64,000 bases of DNA from Sphingopyxis sp. LC363 (GCF_000756385.1 NZ_JNFC01000001.1:248001-312000), one strand, 5' to 3'. Numbered from the stretch's first letter, positions 1 to 8,127 are shown. The notes: generated by a model from the letters alone, not told the origin. A program made the numbers and translations.

Positions 1-2
1 GC

Positions 3-1946
3 GACGAGGCGGGCCAGGAAACCGGTCGCTTCGAAGTCCCGGCCGGCGGTCGCCGCTTCCGCGCGCTCCAGATGCTGGTGAAACAGCGGCGCCTGGCGAA
101 GACCGAGCCCGTGCCCTGCATCGTCCGCGAGGATGATGCCGTGTCGGCCGAAGAGGATTCGCTCGCCGAAAATGTCCATCGCGAACCGCTGCATCCGCTC
201 GACCAGTTCCGGTCGATGCAGAAGCTCGTCGAACAGGGCACCGACATCGAAACGATCGCGGCGACCTTCATGGTCACGCCCGCGGTCGTGAAACAGCGCC
301 TCAAGCTCGCCGAGGTCTCGCCCAAGCTCCACGACATCTACGCCGATGACGGCATGACGCTCGAACAGCTGATGTCCTTTTCGGTGTCGAGCGATCACGC
401 GCGGCAGGAACAGGTCTGGGATATGCTCGCCTCGAGCCACACCCAGCAGCCCTGGTATATCCGCGCGCGGCTGACCGAGGACAAGGTTCGGGCATCGGAC
501 AAGCGCGTCCAGTTCGTCACCCTCGACGCCTATCGCGAGGCAGGCGGACATATTCTTCGCGATCTCTTCGAAAGCGATGACGGCGGCTGGCTCGAGGACG
601 TCGCGCTGCTCGACCGGCTGCAGGCCGAGAAGTTCGAAGCCGAGGTTGCGCGTGTCGCGGCGGAAGGCTGGAAGTGGATCGAGACGGCGGTCGACTTCCC
701 CTATGGCCACACCTTCGGCCACCGCCCGCTCGATGGCGTGGCGGCCGAGACGAGCGCCGACGATGAGGCGCGGATCGAAGCGCTGCGCGAGGAAGCCGAC
801 CGGCTCGAAGACGAATGGGCGGGCGCCGAGGACATCCCCGATGAAATCAGTGCCCGGATCGATGCGATCGACGAGGAGATCGCGCCGCTCGTCTCGAAGC
901 CGCTGATCTACGACCCGGAGGAAGTGGCGATCGCCGGCACCTTCGTGAGCATCGATGTCGACGGGTCGCTGCATATCGAACGCGGCTTCGTTCGTCCCGA
1001 GGACGAGCCGCAAGAGCCCGTTGACGAGGAAGCTGCGGGCGGCGAGGAAGCGGCCGGCGGCGTGATCGGCGACGAAATGCAGGAAGATGCGGTCGGCGCG
1101 ACATCTCCGGAAGAAGGCGGCACCGGCGAGGGCGAAGATCCGGATGATCTCGTCCGCCCGCTTCCGGACAAGCTCGTGACCGACCTCACCGCGCACCGCA
1201 CCCTTGCGCTGCGCGACGCGCTGGCCGCAAGCCCGCTGGTGGCGTTTGCGGCGATGCTCCACGCCATCGTTCTCGAATGCTTCTACACCTATGCCTCCTC
1301 GGCGAGTTGCGTCGGCATCGCGCTGCGCAATCATTCGATGGTCGGCTATGATGCGGGGCTCAACGATACGCCGTCCGCGCGGGCCATTCGCGAACGGCAC
1401 GAAGGCTGGTCCGAGCGGCTGCCCGATGCGACCGCCGATCTGTGGGACGTGCTTGCCGGTCTCGACGCTGATGACCAGGCAGCACTGTTCGCGCACTGCG
1501 TCTCCTTCGGCGTCAATGCGGTGTGGGAGCCGGCGACCCGCTATAATGAAGGCCGGGTGTCGGCCCGCGCGGTGGCGAGCCGGATCGACCATTCGCACAT
1601 CCTCGCGCGGGCGTCGGGCCTCGACATGGTCCAGGCGGGCTGGGTTGCTACCACGGCCAATTACCTCGGACGGGTGACCAAGCCGGGGATCCTCGATGCC
1701 GTCGAAGAGGCTTGCGGGGCCGAAGCGGCGGCGCGGATTGCGGGACTGAAGAAGCCCGAGATGGCGAGCGCCGCCGAGGACCTGCTCAAAGGCACCGGCT
1801 GGCTTGCACATCCGCTGCGCACGCCCGTCATCGACGAGCCCGACGGTGATGGGGAGCTGGCTGCGGCCAATGACGATGGCCCTGCAATCGAAGCGGGCCA
1901 TGACGAGCTGGGCGACGACGACATCGAAGCGATTGCCGCCGAATAA
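3..1946 (+). CDS. ParB-like partition/nuclease-fold protein, 5' truncated by window edge
   Basis: The frame is open from base 3, so the true start lies upstream of the window. The visible first residues include the ParB-type motif GRFEVPAGGRRFRAL. This is followed by the ENVHREPLHPLDQ region typical of ParB/Srx-fold proteins and a helix-turn-helix segment (DIETIAATFMVTPAVVKQRL). A long acidic linker and a C-terminal all-alpha region follow. At more than 640 residues it is far longer than chromosomal ParB (about 300) and matches the large ParB/RepB/Spo0J-family proteins of sphingomonad plasmids and ICEs. A ParA partner is not visible. A role in segregation or maintenance of the element is inferred from family membership and from the backbone genes downstream. 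Confidence 0.85.
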   Translation, partial: DEAGQETGRFEVPAGGRRFRALQMLVKQRRLAKTEPVPCIVREDDAVSAEEDSLAENVHREPLHPLDQFRSMQKLVEQGTDIETIAATFMVTPAVVKQRLKLAEVSPKLHDIYADDGMTLEQLMSFSVSSDHARQEQVWDMLASSHTQQPWYIRARLTEDKVRASDKRVQFVTLDAYREAGGHILRDLFESDDGGWLEDVALLDRLQAEKFEAEVARVAAEGWKWIETAVDFPYGHTFGHRPLDGVAAETSADDEARIEALREEADRLEDEWAGAEDIPDEISARIDAIDEEIAPLVSKPLIYDPEEVAIAGTFVSIDVDGSLHIERGFVRPEDEPQEPVDEEAAGGEEAAGGVIGDEMQEDAVGATSPEEGGTGEGEDPDDLVRPLPDKLVTDLTAHRTLALRDALAASPLVAFAAMLHAIVLECFYTYASSASCVGIALRNHSMVGYDAGLNDTPSARAIRERHEGWSERLPDATADLWDVLAGLDADDQAALFAHCVSFGVNAVWEPATRYNEGRVSARAVASRIDHSHILARASGLDMVQAGWVATTANYLGRVTKPGILDAVEEACGAEAAARIAGLKKPEMASAAEDLLKGTGWLAHPLRTPVIDEPDGDGELAAANDDGPAIEAGHDELGDDDIEAIAAE

Positions 1947-2135
1947 CGCCACCGACTATCATTCGGGGAGTTCGGCGCTGTGCCGGGCTCCCCATTTTTT
2001 CGCTGGCCCTTGAAATCAGGACGCTCCGCGCGAACATCGGAGGTGTCCGGCAGGGGCTGCCAGACCGCCGCATGCCTTCCTGACCCGCTCCACCGGGCGG
2101 GATCGCGCGCAGCCTGTCTTGTGAAGGAGGCCCCC

Positions 2136-3170
2136 ATGTCGAGTCCTGCAGCCGAGGTCGCGCGACGCCTCGCCGACGATGCCGAGGCGGTTTGCCGCCG
2201 ATATCTCTCCCATGGACGCCGCGAGGGACATTATTGGATGGTCGGTGACGTCCGTAATTCGCCGGGCCGCAGCCTTTACGTTCGCCTTTCTGGCACCGCC
2301 GACGGTCTTCGGTCCGCTGGCAAATGGACCGATGCCGCCAGCGGCGATCATGGCGATCTTCTCGATGTCATCGCCGCGAGCTGCGGCCATACATCCTTCC
2401 GCGACACGCTCGACGAGGCGCGCCGCTTTCTGAGCCTGCCTGCCGTCATGCCCGGCGACCGAAATCCGGCTCCGCGTAAAGCACCGCGCGGCACCCCCGA
2501 GGCCGCCCGCAGGCTATGGGCCGGATCGAAGCCGCTCAGCGGCACCCTTGCCCGCGCCTATCTGTCTGCCCGCGCGATCGGCGACCTTCGCGATGCCGAA
2601 TGGCTTCGTTTCCATCCCCATTGCTTCTATCATCCATCCGAGGACGACGCCCCCGATGTCCGCCGGGCATGGCCCGCCCTGATCGCGGCGATCACTGACG
2701 AGGCGGGCAATGTCACCGGAGTCCATCGCACCTGGCTCGACTCGGCCGCCTGCGACAAGGCGCCGGTTGCCTATCCGCGGCGCGCCATGGGCCAATTGCT
2801 CGGTCATGGCGTTCGGTTCGGCACGTCGGCTGCGGTCATGGCGGCGGGCGAAGGCATCGAAACCATCCTGTCTTTGCGTCAGATCACACCAGCCCTGCCG
2901 ATGATCGCCGCCCTTTCGGCGGCCCATCTGGGAGCGTTGACCTTCCCGCGCGGACTGCAGCGACTGTATGTCGCGCGTGACGACGACCCGGCGGGTGCGG
3001 CCGCCTTCGGGACGCTTTGCGACCGAGCCCGGCCGCTCGGCATCGAGGTCATCGCGCTCGAAGCGGATCGCGGCGACTTCAATGCCGATCTCATGACACT
3101 CGGCCGACAGCGAATGATCGGCTCGCTTCGATCCCAGCTCCGGACTGCGGATCGTTCACTCCTGCTCTGA
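2136..3170 (+). CDS. Toprim-domain protein (DUF7146 type), plasmid/ICE primase-like
   Basis: A 344-residue protein. The start at 2136 is chosen because a GAAGGAGG Shine-Dalgarno lies directly upstream; a longer open frame begins at 1980 without one. The C-terminal half carries Toprim signatures: GEGIETILS at about residue 236 (catalytic Glu motif) and ARDDDPAG at about residue 279 (the DxD metal site). The N-terminal part resembles the DUF7146 region found before Toprim in mobile-element primase-like proteins. Such proteins are thought to act in primer synthesis or strand processing for element replication or transfer. It sits between the ParB-like gene and the DUF2493 gene, a trio commonly found together on sphingomonad mobile elements. 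The function beyond nucleic-acid metabolism is inference. Confidence 0.8.
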   Translation: MSSPAAEVARRLADDAEAVCRRYLSHGRREGHYWMVGDVRNSPGRSLYVRLSGTADGLRSAGKWTDAASGDHGDLLDVIAASCGHTSFRDTLDEARRFLSLPAVMPGDRNPAPRKAPRGTPEAARRLWAGSKPLSGTLARAYLSARAIGDLRDAEWLRFHPHCFYHPSEDDAPDVRRAWPALIAAITDEAGNVTGVHRTWLDSAACDKAPVAYPRRAMGQLLGHGVRFGTSAAVMAAGEGIETILSLRQITPALPMIAALSAAHLGALTFPRGLQRLYVARDDDPAGAAAFGTLCDRARPLGIEVIALEADRGDFNADLMTLGRQRMIGSLRSQLRTADRSLLL

Positions 3171-3487
3171 CGCCTCAGCATCGGCCGGAAGGAGGGCGGG
3201 CGAGGGATGGACCGGTGCTGATGCAGCACCACGGGGTGGCCGCGCTCCGGCCTTCGCAAGAGGGCGACTGCGGCGAACCGTACCGGGCCCGCAATGGCGG
3301 GCGGGCGGCTATTTTCCGCCGGGGCGCGCGGCGCCCCTTTGCATCGCGAAACAAAATAGCCTTCGCCCGCCATCCTCCGCCTTCGGCTTCGGCCGCGGCC
3401 GGGGCCGCGGTGCAGTTCGGTACGGCGCGCCGCGAGGGGTCGCCGCGAAGGCCGCGCGAGCGCGGCAAAACCCGACTGGAGACGATC
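3171..3487. other. Intergenic leader of the DUF2493 gene, no gene seen
   Basis: About 317 bases with no convincing reading frame. The stretch is extremely GC-rich and palindromic. The clearest element is a perfect 7-bp stem at 3321-3337 with arms GGGGCGC and GCGCCCC and a 3-nt loop, followed by an A/T-rich patch at 3345-3360. The ORF of the downstream gene is open back to 3017, but that extension overlaps the Toprim gene and has arginine-rich shadow composition, so it is treated as a 5' untranslated leader. Confidence 0.5.
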
Positions 3488-4420
3488 ATGTTGAGCCCCA
3501 CCGAACCCGCCGACGATCCTGCCGAAGCCGGCGCCACCCATCTCCTCCTTCAGGAGATGCAACTCTTCGGACATCGCCCCTTCGAAGACGAACCCGACCC
3601 GCGCCCGCTGCCCGATGCCCGCCTGGCGGCCGGCGCTGTCGCCGACATATTCGATGCCCTTGTCGGCTGTCTCGACGATACGCGGATCGAGCCCGATCTC
3701 GAAGAGCTCCTCTGGAACGTCGTCAACCTCTTCCACCGCGCGGGGGAGCGGGTCGAACGCAGCCTCGACGACAATGAACAGGCGCAACGCCGAGCCCAGC
3801 GCGAACAGGACGGGAGCGAGATCCGGTCGGTCGAGCTCGAACGCCTCGTGCAGCAGGGGATCAGCCTGATCGAACGGCGCGATGCGATGGAATTCTTCCG
3901 CGAAAGCGCCGCCGAACAATTTCGGACCCACTGCCGCAAGGCCTGGTCACCGCGCACCGGATCGCGCGCGCATCACCGGTCGATGACCGCGGCGATGATC
4001 GACAGCCGTGACTTTCTCGACGCGCGGTTGCGCCAGAAAGCGGCTGCACTTCTTCCCGAGGGCACGCGCATCCTGTTCACCGGCGGCGCTGATGTCGACG
4101 ATCATAGGGCGATCTGGGATGCTCTCGATCGCGCACGCGACCGCCATCCCGATATGATCCTGCTCCATGGGGCAACGCCGACGGGGGCCGAACGCATCGC
4201 CGCCTGCTGGGCCGAAACCCGCAAGGTGACGCAGGTGGCCTTCCGTCCCGACTGGAGCCGGCATGGCAAGTCCGCGCCGTTCAAGCGCAACGACCGGATG
4301 CTCGAAGCACTGCCGGTCGGGGTCATCATCTTCCCCGGCACCGGCATCCAGGACAATCTCGCCGACAAGGCTGCGAAGATCGGCCTTCCGGTCTGGGATT
4401 TTCGCAAGCGGGGCCGATGA
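3488..4420 (+). CDS. DUF2493 domain protein (SLOG/YAcAr-like fold)
   Basis: A 310-residue protein. The N-terminal 190 residues are charged and probably helical. The C-terminal domain begins around residue 194 with RILFTGGADVDDH and continues through HGATPTGAERIAACWA, matching DUF2493, a SLOG-superfamily Rossmann-like fold that binds nucleotide ligands. The start at 3488 is preferred over the upstream extension to 3017, which overlaps the previous gene in another frame. Proteins of this layout are common backbone genes of alphaproteobacterial conjugative elements beside ParB-like and Toprim genes. The biochemical role is not established. Confidence 0.75.
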   Translation: MLSPTEPADDPAEAGATHLLLQEMQLFGHRPFEDEPDPRPLPDARLAAGAVADIFDALVGCLDDTRIEPDLEELLWNVVNLFHRAGERVERSLDDNEQAQRRAQREQDGSEIRSVELERLVQQGISLIERRDAMEFFRESAAEQFRTHCRKAWSPRTGSRAHHRSMTAAMIDSRDFLDARLRQKAAALLPEGTRILFTGGADVDDHRAIWDALDRARDRHPDMILLHGATPTGAERIAACWAETRKVTQVAFRPDWSRHGKSAPFKRNDRMLEALPVGVIIFPGTGIQDNLADKAAKIGLPVWDFRKRGR

Positions 4421-4478
4421 CAGCCGTCGGGCATTCGGACGCTTTCGGCAAAATGGCCCCAATCTGGTTCTATCTCCC

Positions 4479-4499
4479 GAATATAATTGAAATATATTC
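4479..4499. promoter_or_regulatory. Inverted repeat upstream of luxR, possible regulator box
   Basis: A perfect 7-7-7 inverted repeat, arms GAATATA and TATATTC, lies in an A/T-rich patch 164-184 bases before the luxR start. It stands out against the GC-rich surroundings. Size and symmetry fit a LuxR-type or GntR-type operator, but assignment is inference. A related shorter palindrome with the same ATATTC arms occurs at 7659-7673, before the lasso genes. Confidence 0.4.
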
Positions 4500-4662
4500 G
4501 TAACATCCGCAAATTTACATCATTGTAGATCGCTATGACCAGCGGCGATCACCCGTCGCCGGCGGGACGGCCCATTGAGAGGGCACCGCTCGCAGGCCAT
4601 GACGAGGAGCAGGGACGGTCGGCCGACTTGGCGACGACTGCCGTCCGCTGCCATGGGTCGCA

Positions 4663-5406
4663 ATGCCGACGATGGACGCTGCGCATGCTTTTGCGCTCGA
4701 CGTCACGCGGGTGAAGGATGCGGCGGGTCTGGCCGATCTGCTGGCGGAGGCCTGCGCGCGCATGGGCTGTTCCTGGTTCGCGCTGAGCCACCATGTCGAT
4801 TTCCTCGCGGCTCCCGACAGGGGTGTTCGCGTCCACAACTATCCCGAGGATTGGGCCCGCTGGTTTGACGAGCGCGGCCTAGGGCTTACCGATCCGGTGC
4901 ATCGCGCCAGTCACCGCAGTCTCGAGGGTTTCTTCTGGCGCAACATGAAGCCGCTTTCGGGCGAACGCCCCGAGGACGAACTGGTTCTCAGTGAGGCGCA
5001 GCGGCACGGAATAGGAGACGGGCTTACCATACCGGCGCATATTCCTGGCGAGGCGCATGGTTCGGTGTCCTTCGCCTGGACGCCGGGGATCGCCGCGAAT
5101 GATATGGCGCTCCTCTTTGCCCGAATGATCGGTGGGCCAGCCTTCGAAGCCGCGCGGCTGCTCGCCAATCCCGAACTCGCGCAGGTCGGGCCGCGGCTGA
5201 CGGACCGCCAGCGCGAATGTCTGATCTTGTCCGCCAAAGGCAACAGTGCCCCGAAGGTTGGACGCATCCTCGATCTCAGTCCCGACACGGTTCGCGAGCA
5301 TCTTCGCAACGCGCGGCAGCGTTACGACGCGAATGGTGGGATCACGCTGACGGTGCGCGCGCTTTATGCCGGCGACCTCAGCTACGAGGATATCGCCAAG
5401 CGCTGA
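4663..5406 (+). CDS. luxR: LuxR-family quorum-sensing regulator
   Basis: A 247-residue protein of classic LuxR/TraR size. The N-terminal autoinducer-binding domain carries NYPEDWARWF at about residues 59-68 and a downstream DPV. This reproduces the Tyr-x3-Trp...Asp-Pro pocket residues of TraR. The C-terminal GerE helix-turn-helix starts near residue 178 (LTDRQRECLILSAKGNSAPKVGRIL). An alternative start is the Met three codons downstream. It lies in tandem just upstream of a luxI-type synthase, so it is probably the cognate receptor. By analogy with other alphaproteobacterial conjugative elements it may control transfer genes, lasso genes, or both. An inverted repeat sits in its upstream region. 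Confidence 0.9.
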   Translation: MPTMDAAHAFALDVTRVKDAAGLADLLAEACARMGCSWFALSHHVDFLAAPDRGVRVHNYPEDWARWFDERGLGLTDPVHRASHRSLEGFFWRNMKPLSGERPEDELVLSEAQRHGIGDGLTIPAHIPGEAHGSVSFAWTPGIAANDMALLFARMIGGPAFEAARLLANPELAQVGPRLTDRQRECLILSAKGNSAPKVGRILDLSPDTVREHLRNARQRYDANGGITLTVRALYAGDLSYEDIAKR

Positions 5407-5497
5407 ACTTTTTTCGCCGACACCCCCCGATCGTGCTATGGTGGAGTGGCAAAAAGCCGTTCAATTGGATGGTCTCTTTCGAAAAGGAGACACATCC

Positions 5498-6115
5498 ATG
5501 CTTTCGGTAATCGACCATTCCAACCGCGCGCACGAGCATCAATTGCTCCGCGCGATGTTCGAGGCGCGTAAGCGCGTCTTCATCGATCTTCTGAAATGGG
5601 ACCTGCCGGTGCTCGCCGACCGGTTCGAGATCGATCATTTCGACGATCCCCATGCGACCTATCTGATCGTCGGCGATCAGGAGGGCGGGCATCTCGCCTC
5701 GGCGCGCCTCCTTCCCACCACGCGCCCGGCTCTTCTCGATGGTCTCTTCCCCGGCCTCGTCGACGGCATCCCGCCGTCCGGCCCCGACATCTTCGAGATC
5801 ACGCGCTTCTGCCTGTCGCCGGGGATCGGTGCGCGCCAGCGCCGCACCGCGCGCGACACGCTTCTTGTCGGGCTGGTAGACTATGCGCTCGCCAACGGCA
5901 TCCGCTCCTACACCGGCGTCGCAGAGCTCGACTGGTTCGCTCAGATCCGGACCTTTGGCTGGGACTGCAAGGCGCTCGGCGAAGCCGGCATTTACGACGG
6001 CCGCGCGCTGACCTCGCTGCGGATCGAGATCGACGCCGACACCCCCGCAAGGCTCAAGTCGGCGGGGATTGTTTCGGGCAGCGCTGCGACGCCGGTCGCG
6101 GCCAATGCAGCGTGA
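5498..6115 (+). CDS. luxI: Acyl-homoserine-lactone synthase (LuxI family)
   Basis: A 205-residue autoinducer synthase that would make an acyl-homoserine lactone from SAM and an acyl carrier. With the start at 5498 (AAAAGGAG just upstream) the conserved residues fall at canonical LuxI positions: Arg24, Phe28, Trp34, Asp46, Asp49, Arg70, Phe84, Glu100 and Arg103. The EITRF motif is intact, so the enzyme is predicted active. The longer frame from 5366 overlaps luxR and is rejected as the start. It is followed after only 13 bases by a dioxygenase-like gene, suggesting one transcript luxI-phyH-gntR. Confidence 0.93.
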   Translation: MLSVIDHSNRAHEHQLLRAMFEARKRVFIDLLKWDLPVLADRFEIDHFDDPHATYLIVGDQEGGHLASARLLPTTRPALLDGLFPGLVDGIPPSGPDIFEITRFCLSPGIGARQRRTARDTLLVGLVDYALANGIRSYTGVAELDWFAQIRTFGWDCKALGEAGIYDGRALTSLRIEIDADTPARLKSAGIVSGSAATPVAANAA

Positions 6116-6128
6116 AAGGAGCGGGACC

Positions 6129-7040
6129 ATGATTACCGATATCGCTCCAGTCGATAGCCACCAGCCGCCCTCTGCTTCGATGCGGGCGCTCAAGGAAAAC
6201 GGCTACGCGATCGTTCGCGAAGCCGTTCCCGCCGAGCTGATCGCGGCGATCGATCGCGACCTCGATCCGCGATACGCCGCGACGCCCTTTTGCGAGGGCG
6301 GCTTCTATGGGACACGCACCAAGCGCTTCGGCCGCCTGCTCATCCGCTCGCCGCATGTTGGCGCATTGGTCATGAACCCGGCGATCCTCGCCCTCGCCGA
6401 GGCCGCGCTCGGCGACTGGTGTGAGCGCATCCAGCTCAATCTCGCCCAAGCGATTGAGCTGCATCCGGGAGCGCTTCCGCAATTCCCGCACCGCGATCAA
6501 GATATGTGGCAGGGCACACTCGGTGAGGTCGAATATCTCGTGAATGTGATGTGGCCGCTGACGCCCTTCACCACCGAGAATGGCGCCACGATCATCTGGC
6601 CGAAAAGCCATGGGCTCGAGGCGCTCATCGAGGAACCGGCGGAGGAGCCGATCATTGCCGAGACCATGCCGGGCGATGCCATCGTCTTCCTGGGTTCGAC
6701 GCTCCACGGAGCCGGCGGCAATTGCAGCGCGTCGGTGCGGCGCGGGATCATCATCAGCTACTGCCTTGGCTGGCTGAAACCATATGAGAACCAGTGGCTC
6801 GCCTATCCACCCGACGTCGCGAAGGACTTTCCGCCGGAGCTGGCGGCCTTGACCGGCTATGTACAGCATCGCCCAAACCTCGGCAACTTCGAGGGCCAGT
6901 GTCCCTCGATCCTGTTCCGCGGCTATCCCCCCGACCCGATCGCAGCCGTTGATGCGCTCCGGCCCGACCAGCAGGCGCTTCTTGCCGACTATATCGGCGA
7001 CCAAAGATCGGCGGGCGGAGACGGGACGCTCGCGGCATGA
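6129..7040 (+). CDS. Phytanoyl-CoA dioxygenase-family Fe(II)/2-oxoglutarate oxygenase
   Basis: A 303-residue protein of the PhyH superfamily. The non-haem iron ligands are visible as HRD at about residues 121-123 (His-x-Asp) and a distal His at about residue 193 in STLHGAGGN. An Arg further on in VRRGIIISY could bind 2-oxoglutarate. The start at 6129 follows an AAAGGAGCGGG ribosome site. It lies 13 bases after luxI and overlaps the GntR gene by an ATGA, so it belongs to the quorum-sensing transcription unit. The substrate is unknown. Position suggests oxidation of the autoinducer acyl chain or of the nearby lasso peptides; both are inference. Confidence 0.8.
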   Translation: MITDIAPVDSHQPPSASMRALKENGYAIVREAVPAELIAAIDRDLDPRYAATPFCEGGFYGTRTKRFGRLLIRSPHVGALVMNPAILALAEAALGDWCERIQLNLAQAIELHPGALPQFPHRDQDMWQGTLGEVEYLVNVMWPLTPFTTENGATIIWPKSHGLEALIEEPAEEPIIAETMPGDAIVFLGSTLHGAGGNCSASVRRGIIISYCLGWLKPYENQWLAYPPDVAKDFPPELAALTGYVQHRPNLGNFEGQCPSILFRGYPPDPIAAVDALRPDQQALLADYIGDQRSAGGDGTLAA

Positions 7041-7675
7041 GCCCGGGCACCACGATGGAGCGGGTCTATCTGGACCTCAAGGCGCGTATCCTGTCGGGCA
7101 CCTATCCGCCCGGTACGCGCCTCGAGGCGGCGCAGCTCGCAAAGTCGCTGGCGGCCAGCGCTACCCCCGTTCGCGATGCCCTGTATCGCCTGTCGGGCGA
7201 GCGGATCATCGAGAGCTGGCATCAGGAGGGGTTTCGGCAGCCCCTTCTTAATGAGGCGGATTTGGTCGAACTCTATTGGTGGACCGGCGCCCTTCTCTCG
7301 CTGGCGTTGAAGGGGAGGACGCCGAGGCCCGATTTGCCAGGCGGACTGATCTCGCTCGCGAATCACCAGGCCTATCCTGAGGGGCTCAATGGCCTCTTCC
7401 GGACCATCGCAATCGGCAGCAGCAACGGCGAACTTCGCGCTACCATCATCAATTGTGTCGAGCGAAGCATGACAATCCGCACATTGGAGGTTCGTGTCGA
7501 TGGGTCTGTGGGCGACGCGCTCACGGCGATGGCGGACGATTACCGGTTCGGTCGATGGAGCGCTTTACGCAGTAAAATCACGCGCTTCCATCGCCGCCGC
7601 GCGTCATATGCCGGCCGCGTCGCGGCCGAAATCCGGCGCCGGTCCGAGCCGCTGGATAATATTCGGAGAATATGA
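7037..7675 (+). CDS. GntR-family transcriptional regulator
   Basis: A 212-residue protein with an N-terminal winged helix-turn-helix of GntR type (residues about 5-70: LKARILSGTYPPGTRLEAAQLAKSLAASATPVRDALYRL). A shorter C-terminal helical region resembles an FCD effector domain but is not clearly complete. The start overlaps the dioxygenase stop by ATGA, implying translational coupling. The gene ends in the A/T-rich promoter-like zone that precedes the first lasso precursor. A perfect palindrome there (7659-7673) may be its own operator. It is a good candidate for local control of the lasso operon, by position. Confidence 0.85.
   Translation: MSPGTTMERVYLDLKARILSGTYPPGTRLEAAQLAKSLAASATPVRDALYRLSGERIIESWHQEGFRQPLLNEADLVELYWWTGALLSLALKGRTPRPDLPGGLISLANHQAYPEGLNGLFRTIAIGSSNGELRATIINCVERSMTIRTLEVRVDGSVGDALTAMADDYRFGRWSALRSKITRFHRRRASYAGRVAAEIRRRSEPLDNIRRI
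7659..7673. promoter_or_regulatory. 15-bp palindrome before the lasso operon
   Basis: Perfect inverted repeat ATATTC-GGA-GAATAT overlapping the last codons of the GntR gene, about 85 bases before the first lasso precursor. Its size and symmetry suit a dimeric GntR operator. An A/T-rich stretch (ATTAAATTCCTATA, 7681-7694) immediately follows and could supply the -10 region of the lasso promoter. Confidence 0.4.
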
Positions 7676-7757
7676 GTCGTATTAAATTCCTATACGGCGC
7701 GGCCTCCCTAGCTTCGAGAGGGCCGCAATTCCGCGGCAATCATGGAAGGAAGCGATC

Positions 7758-7880
7758 ATGGACCGCGAACTCAATGAGTTGATCGAACTCGGCAGCGTTA
7801 CCGGCGACACCGCGGGCAGCGAAGACGTCGGCATCGAAACGAACGGCAAGTTCAAGCCGCTCGGACTCAGCCAGGACTGA
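7758..7880 (+). CDS. Lasso peptide precursor 1
   Basis: A 40-residue precursor. The predicted leader is residues 1-19 and ends in GDTA, with Thr at the -2 position. It fits the LxxxGxxxxxTx part of the lasso leader consensus (Leu8, Gly12, Thr18) but lacks the usual upstream YxxP. The predicted 21-residue core starts at Gly20. Its first eight residues GSEDVGIE place Glu at core position 8, ideal for a Gly1-Glu8 macrolactam ring. A 13-residue tail ends in LGLSQD. AAGGAAG lies 8 bases upstream. The gene is followed by a stem-loop and a second near-identical-length precursor, then the processing enzymes. Ring and cleavage sites are inferred from family rules. Confidence 0.88.
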   Translation: MDRELNELIELGSVTGDTAGSEDVGIETNGKFKPLGLSQD

Positions 7881-7888
7881 CCAGCGCT

Positions 7889-7917
7889 CCGGGGACCGGC
7901 CCGAGGCCGGCCCCCGG
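7889..7917 (+). terminator. Stem-loop after lasso precursor 1 (attenuator-like)
   Basis: Interrupted hairpin with outer arms CCGGGG/CCCCGG and inner arms CCGGCC/GGCCGG around a CGA loop, and one A-C mismatch. No long T run follows, so it is more likely a transcript-stabilising or partial attenuation element than a full terminator. It would raise precursor transcript over downstream genes. Confidence 0.5.
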
Positions 7918-7948
7918 TCGTTTCCTTGTGTCTGAGAAGGGAAGCAAC

Positions 7949-8071
7949 ATGGAACGCGATAACGACACGCTCGTCGAACTCGGCTCGGTCTCCGGTGACA
8001 CCGCCGGCGACTGGGGCCTGTATGTCGAAGCCGGCGGCCGTATGCCGACGCCCGGTCTCGTCCAGGACTGA
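7949..8071 (+). CDS. Lasso peptide precursor 2
   Basis: A 40-residue paralogue of precursor 1 with the same leader design: 19 residues ending in GDTA, with Leu8, Gly12 and Thr18 in the lasso leader positions. The predicted core starts at Gly20. Its ring segment GDWGLYVE again has Glu at core position 8, and the tail ends in PGLVQD. Apart from the Gly1/Glu8 and C-terminal Gln-Asp, the two cores differ almost completely, so the locus would make two distinct lasso peptides with one enzyme set. AGAAGGGAAG lies upstream, and a strong stem-loop follows. Confidence 0.88.
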   Translation: MERDNDTLVELGSVSGDTAGDWGLYVEAGGRMPTPGLVQD

Positions 8072-8080
8072 CTGGTGTAT

Positions 8081-8112
8081 CCGGGAGCCGTCCAGCATCG
8101 AGCGGCTCCCGG
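8081..8112 (+). terminator. Perfect 10-bp stem-loop after lasso precursor 2
   Basis: Arms CCGGGAGCCG (8081-8090) and CGGCTCCCGG (8103-8112) with a 12-base loop, 16 bases before the processing-enzyme gene. The absence of a T tract suggests attenuation or 3'-end protection of the precursor message, a familiar arrangement between precursor and enzyme genes in RiPP operons. Confidence 0.6.
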
Positions 8113-8127
8113 GTCTCGCGCGGCGCC

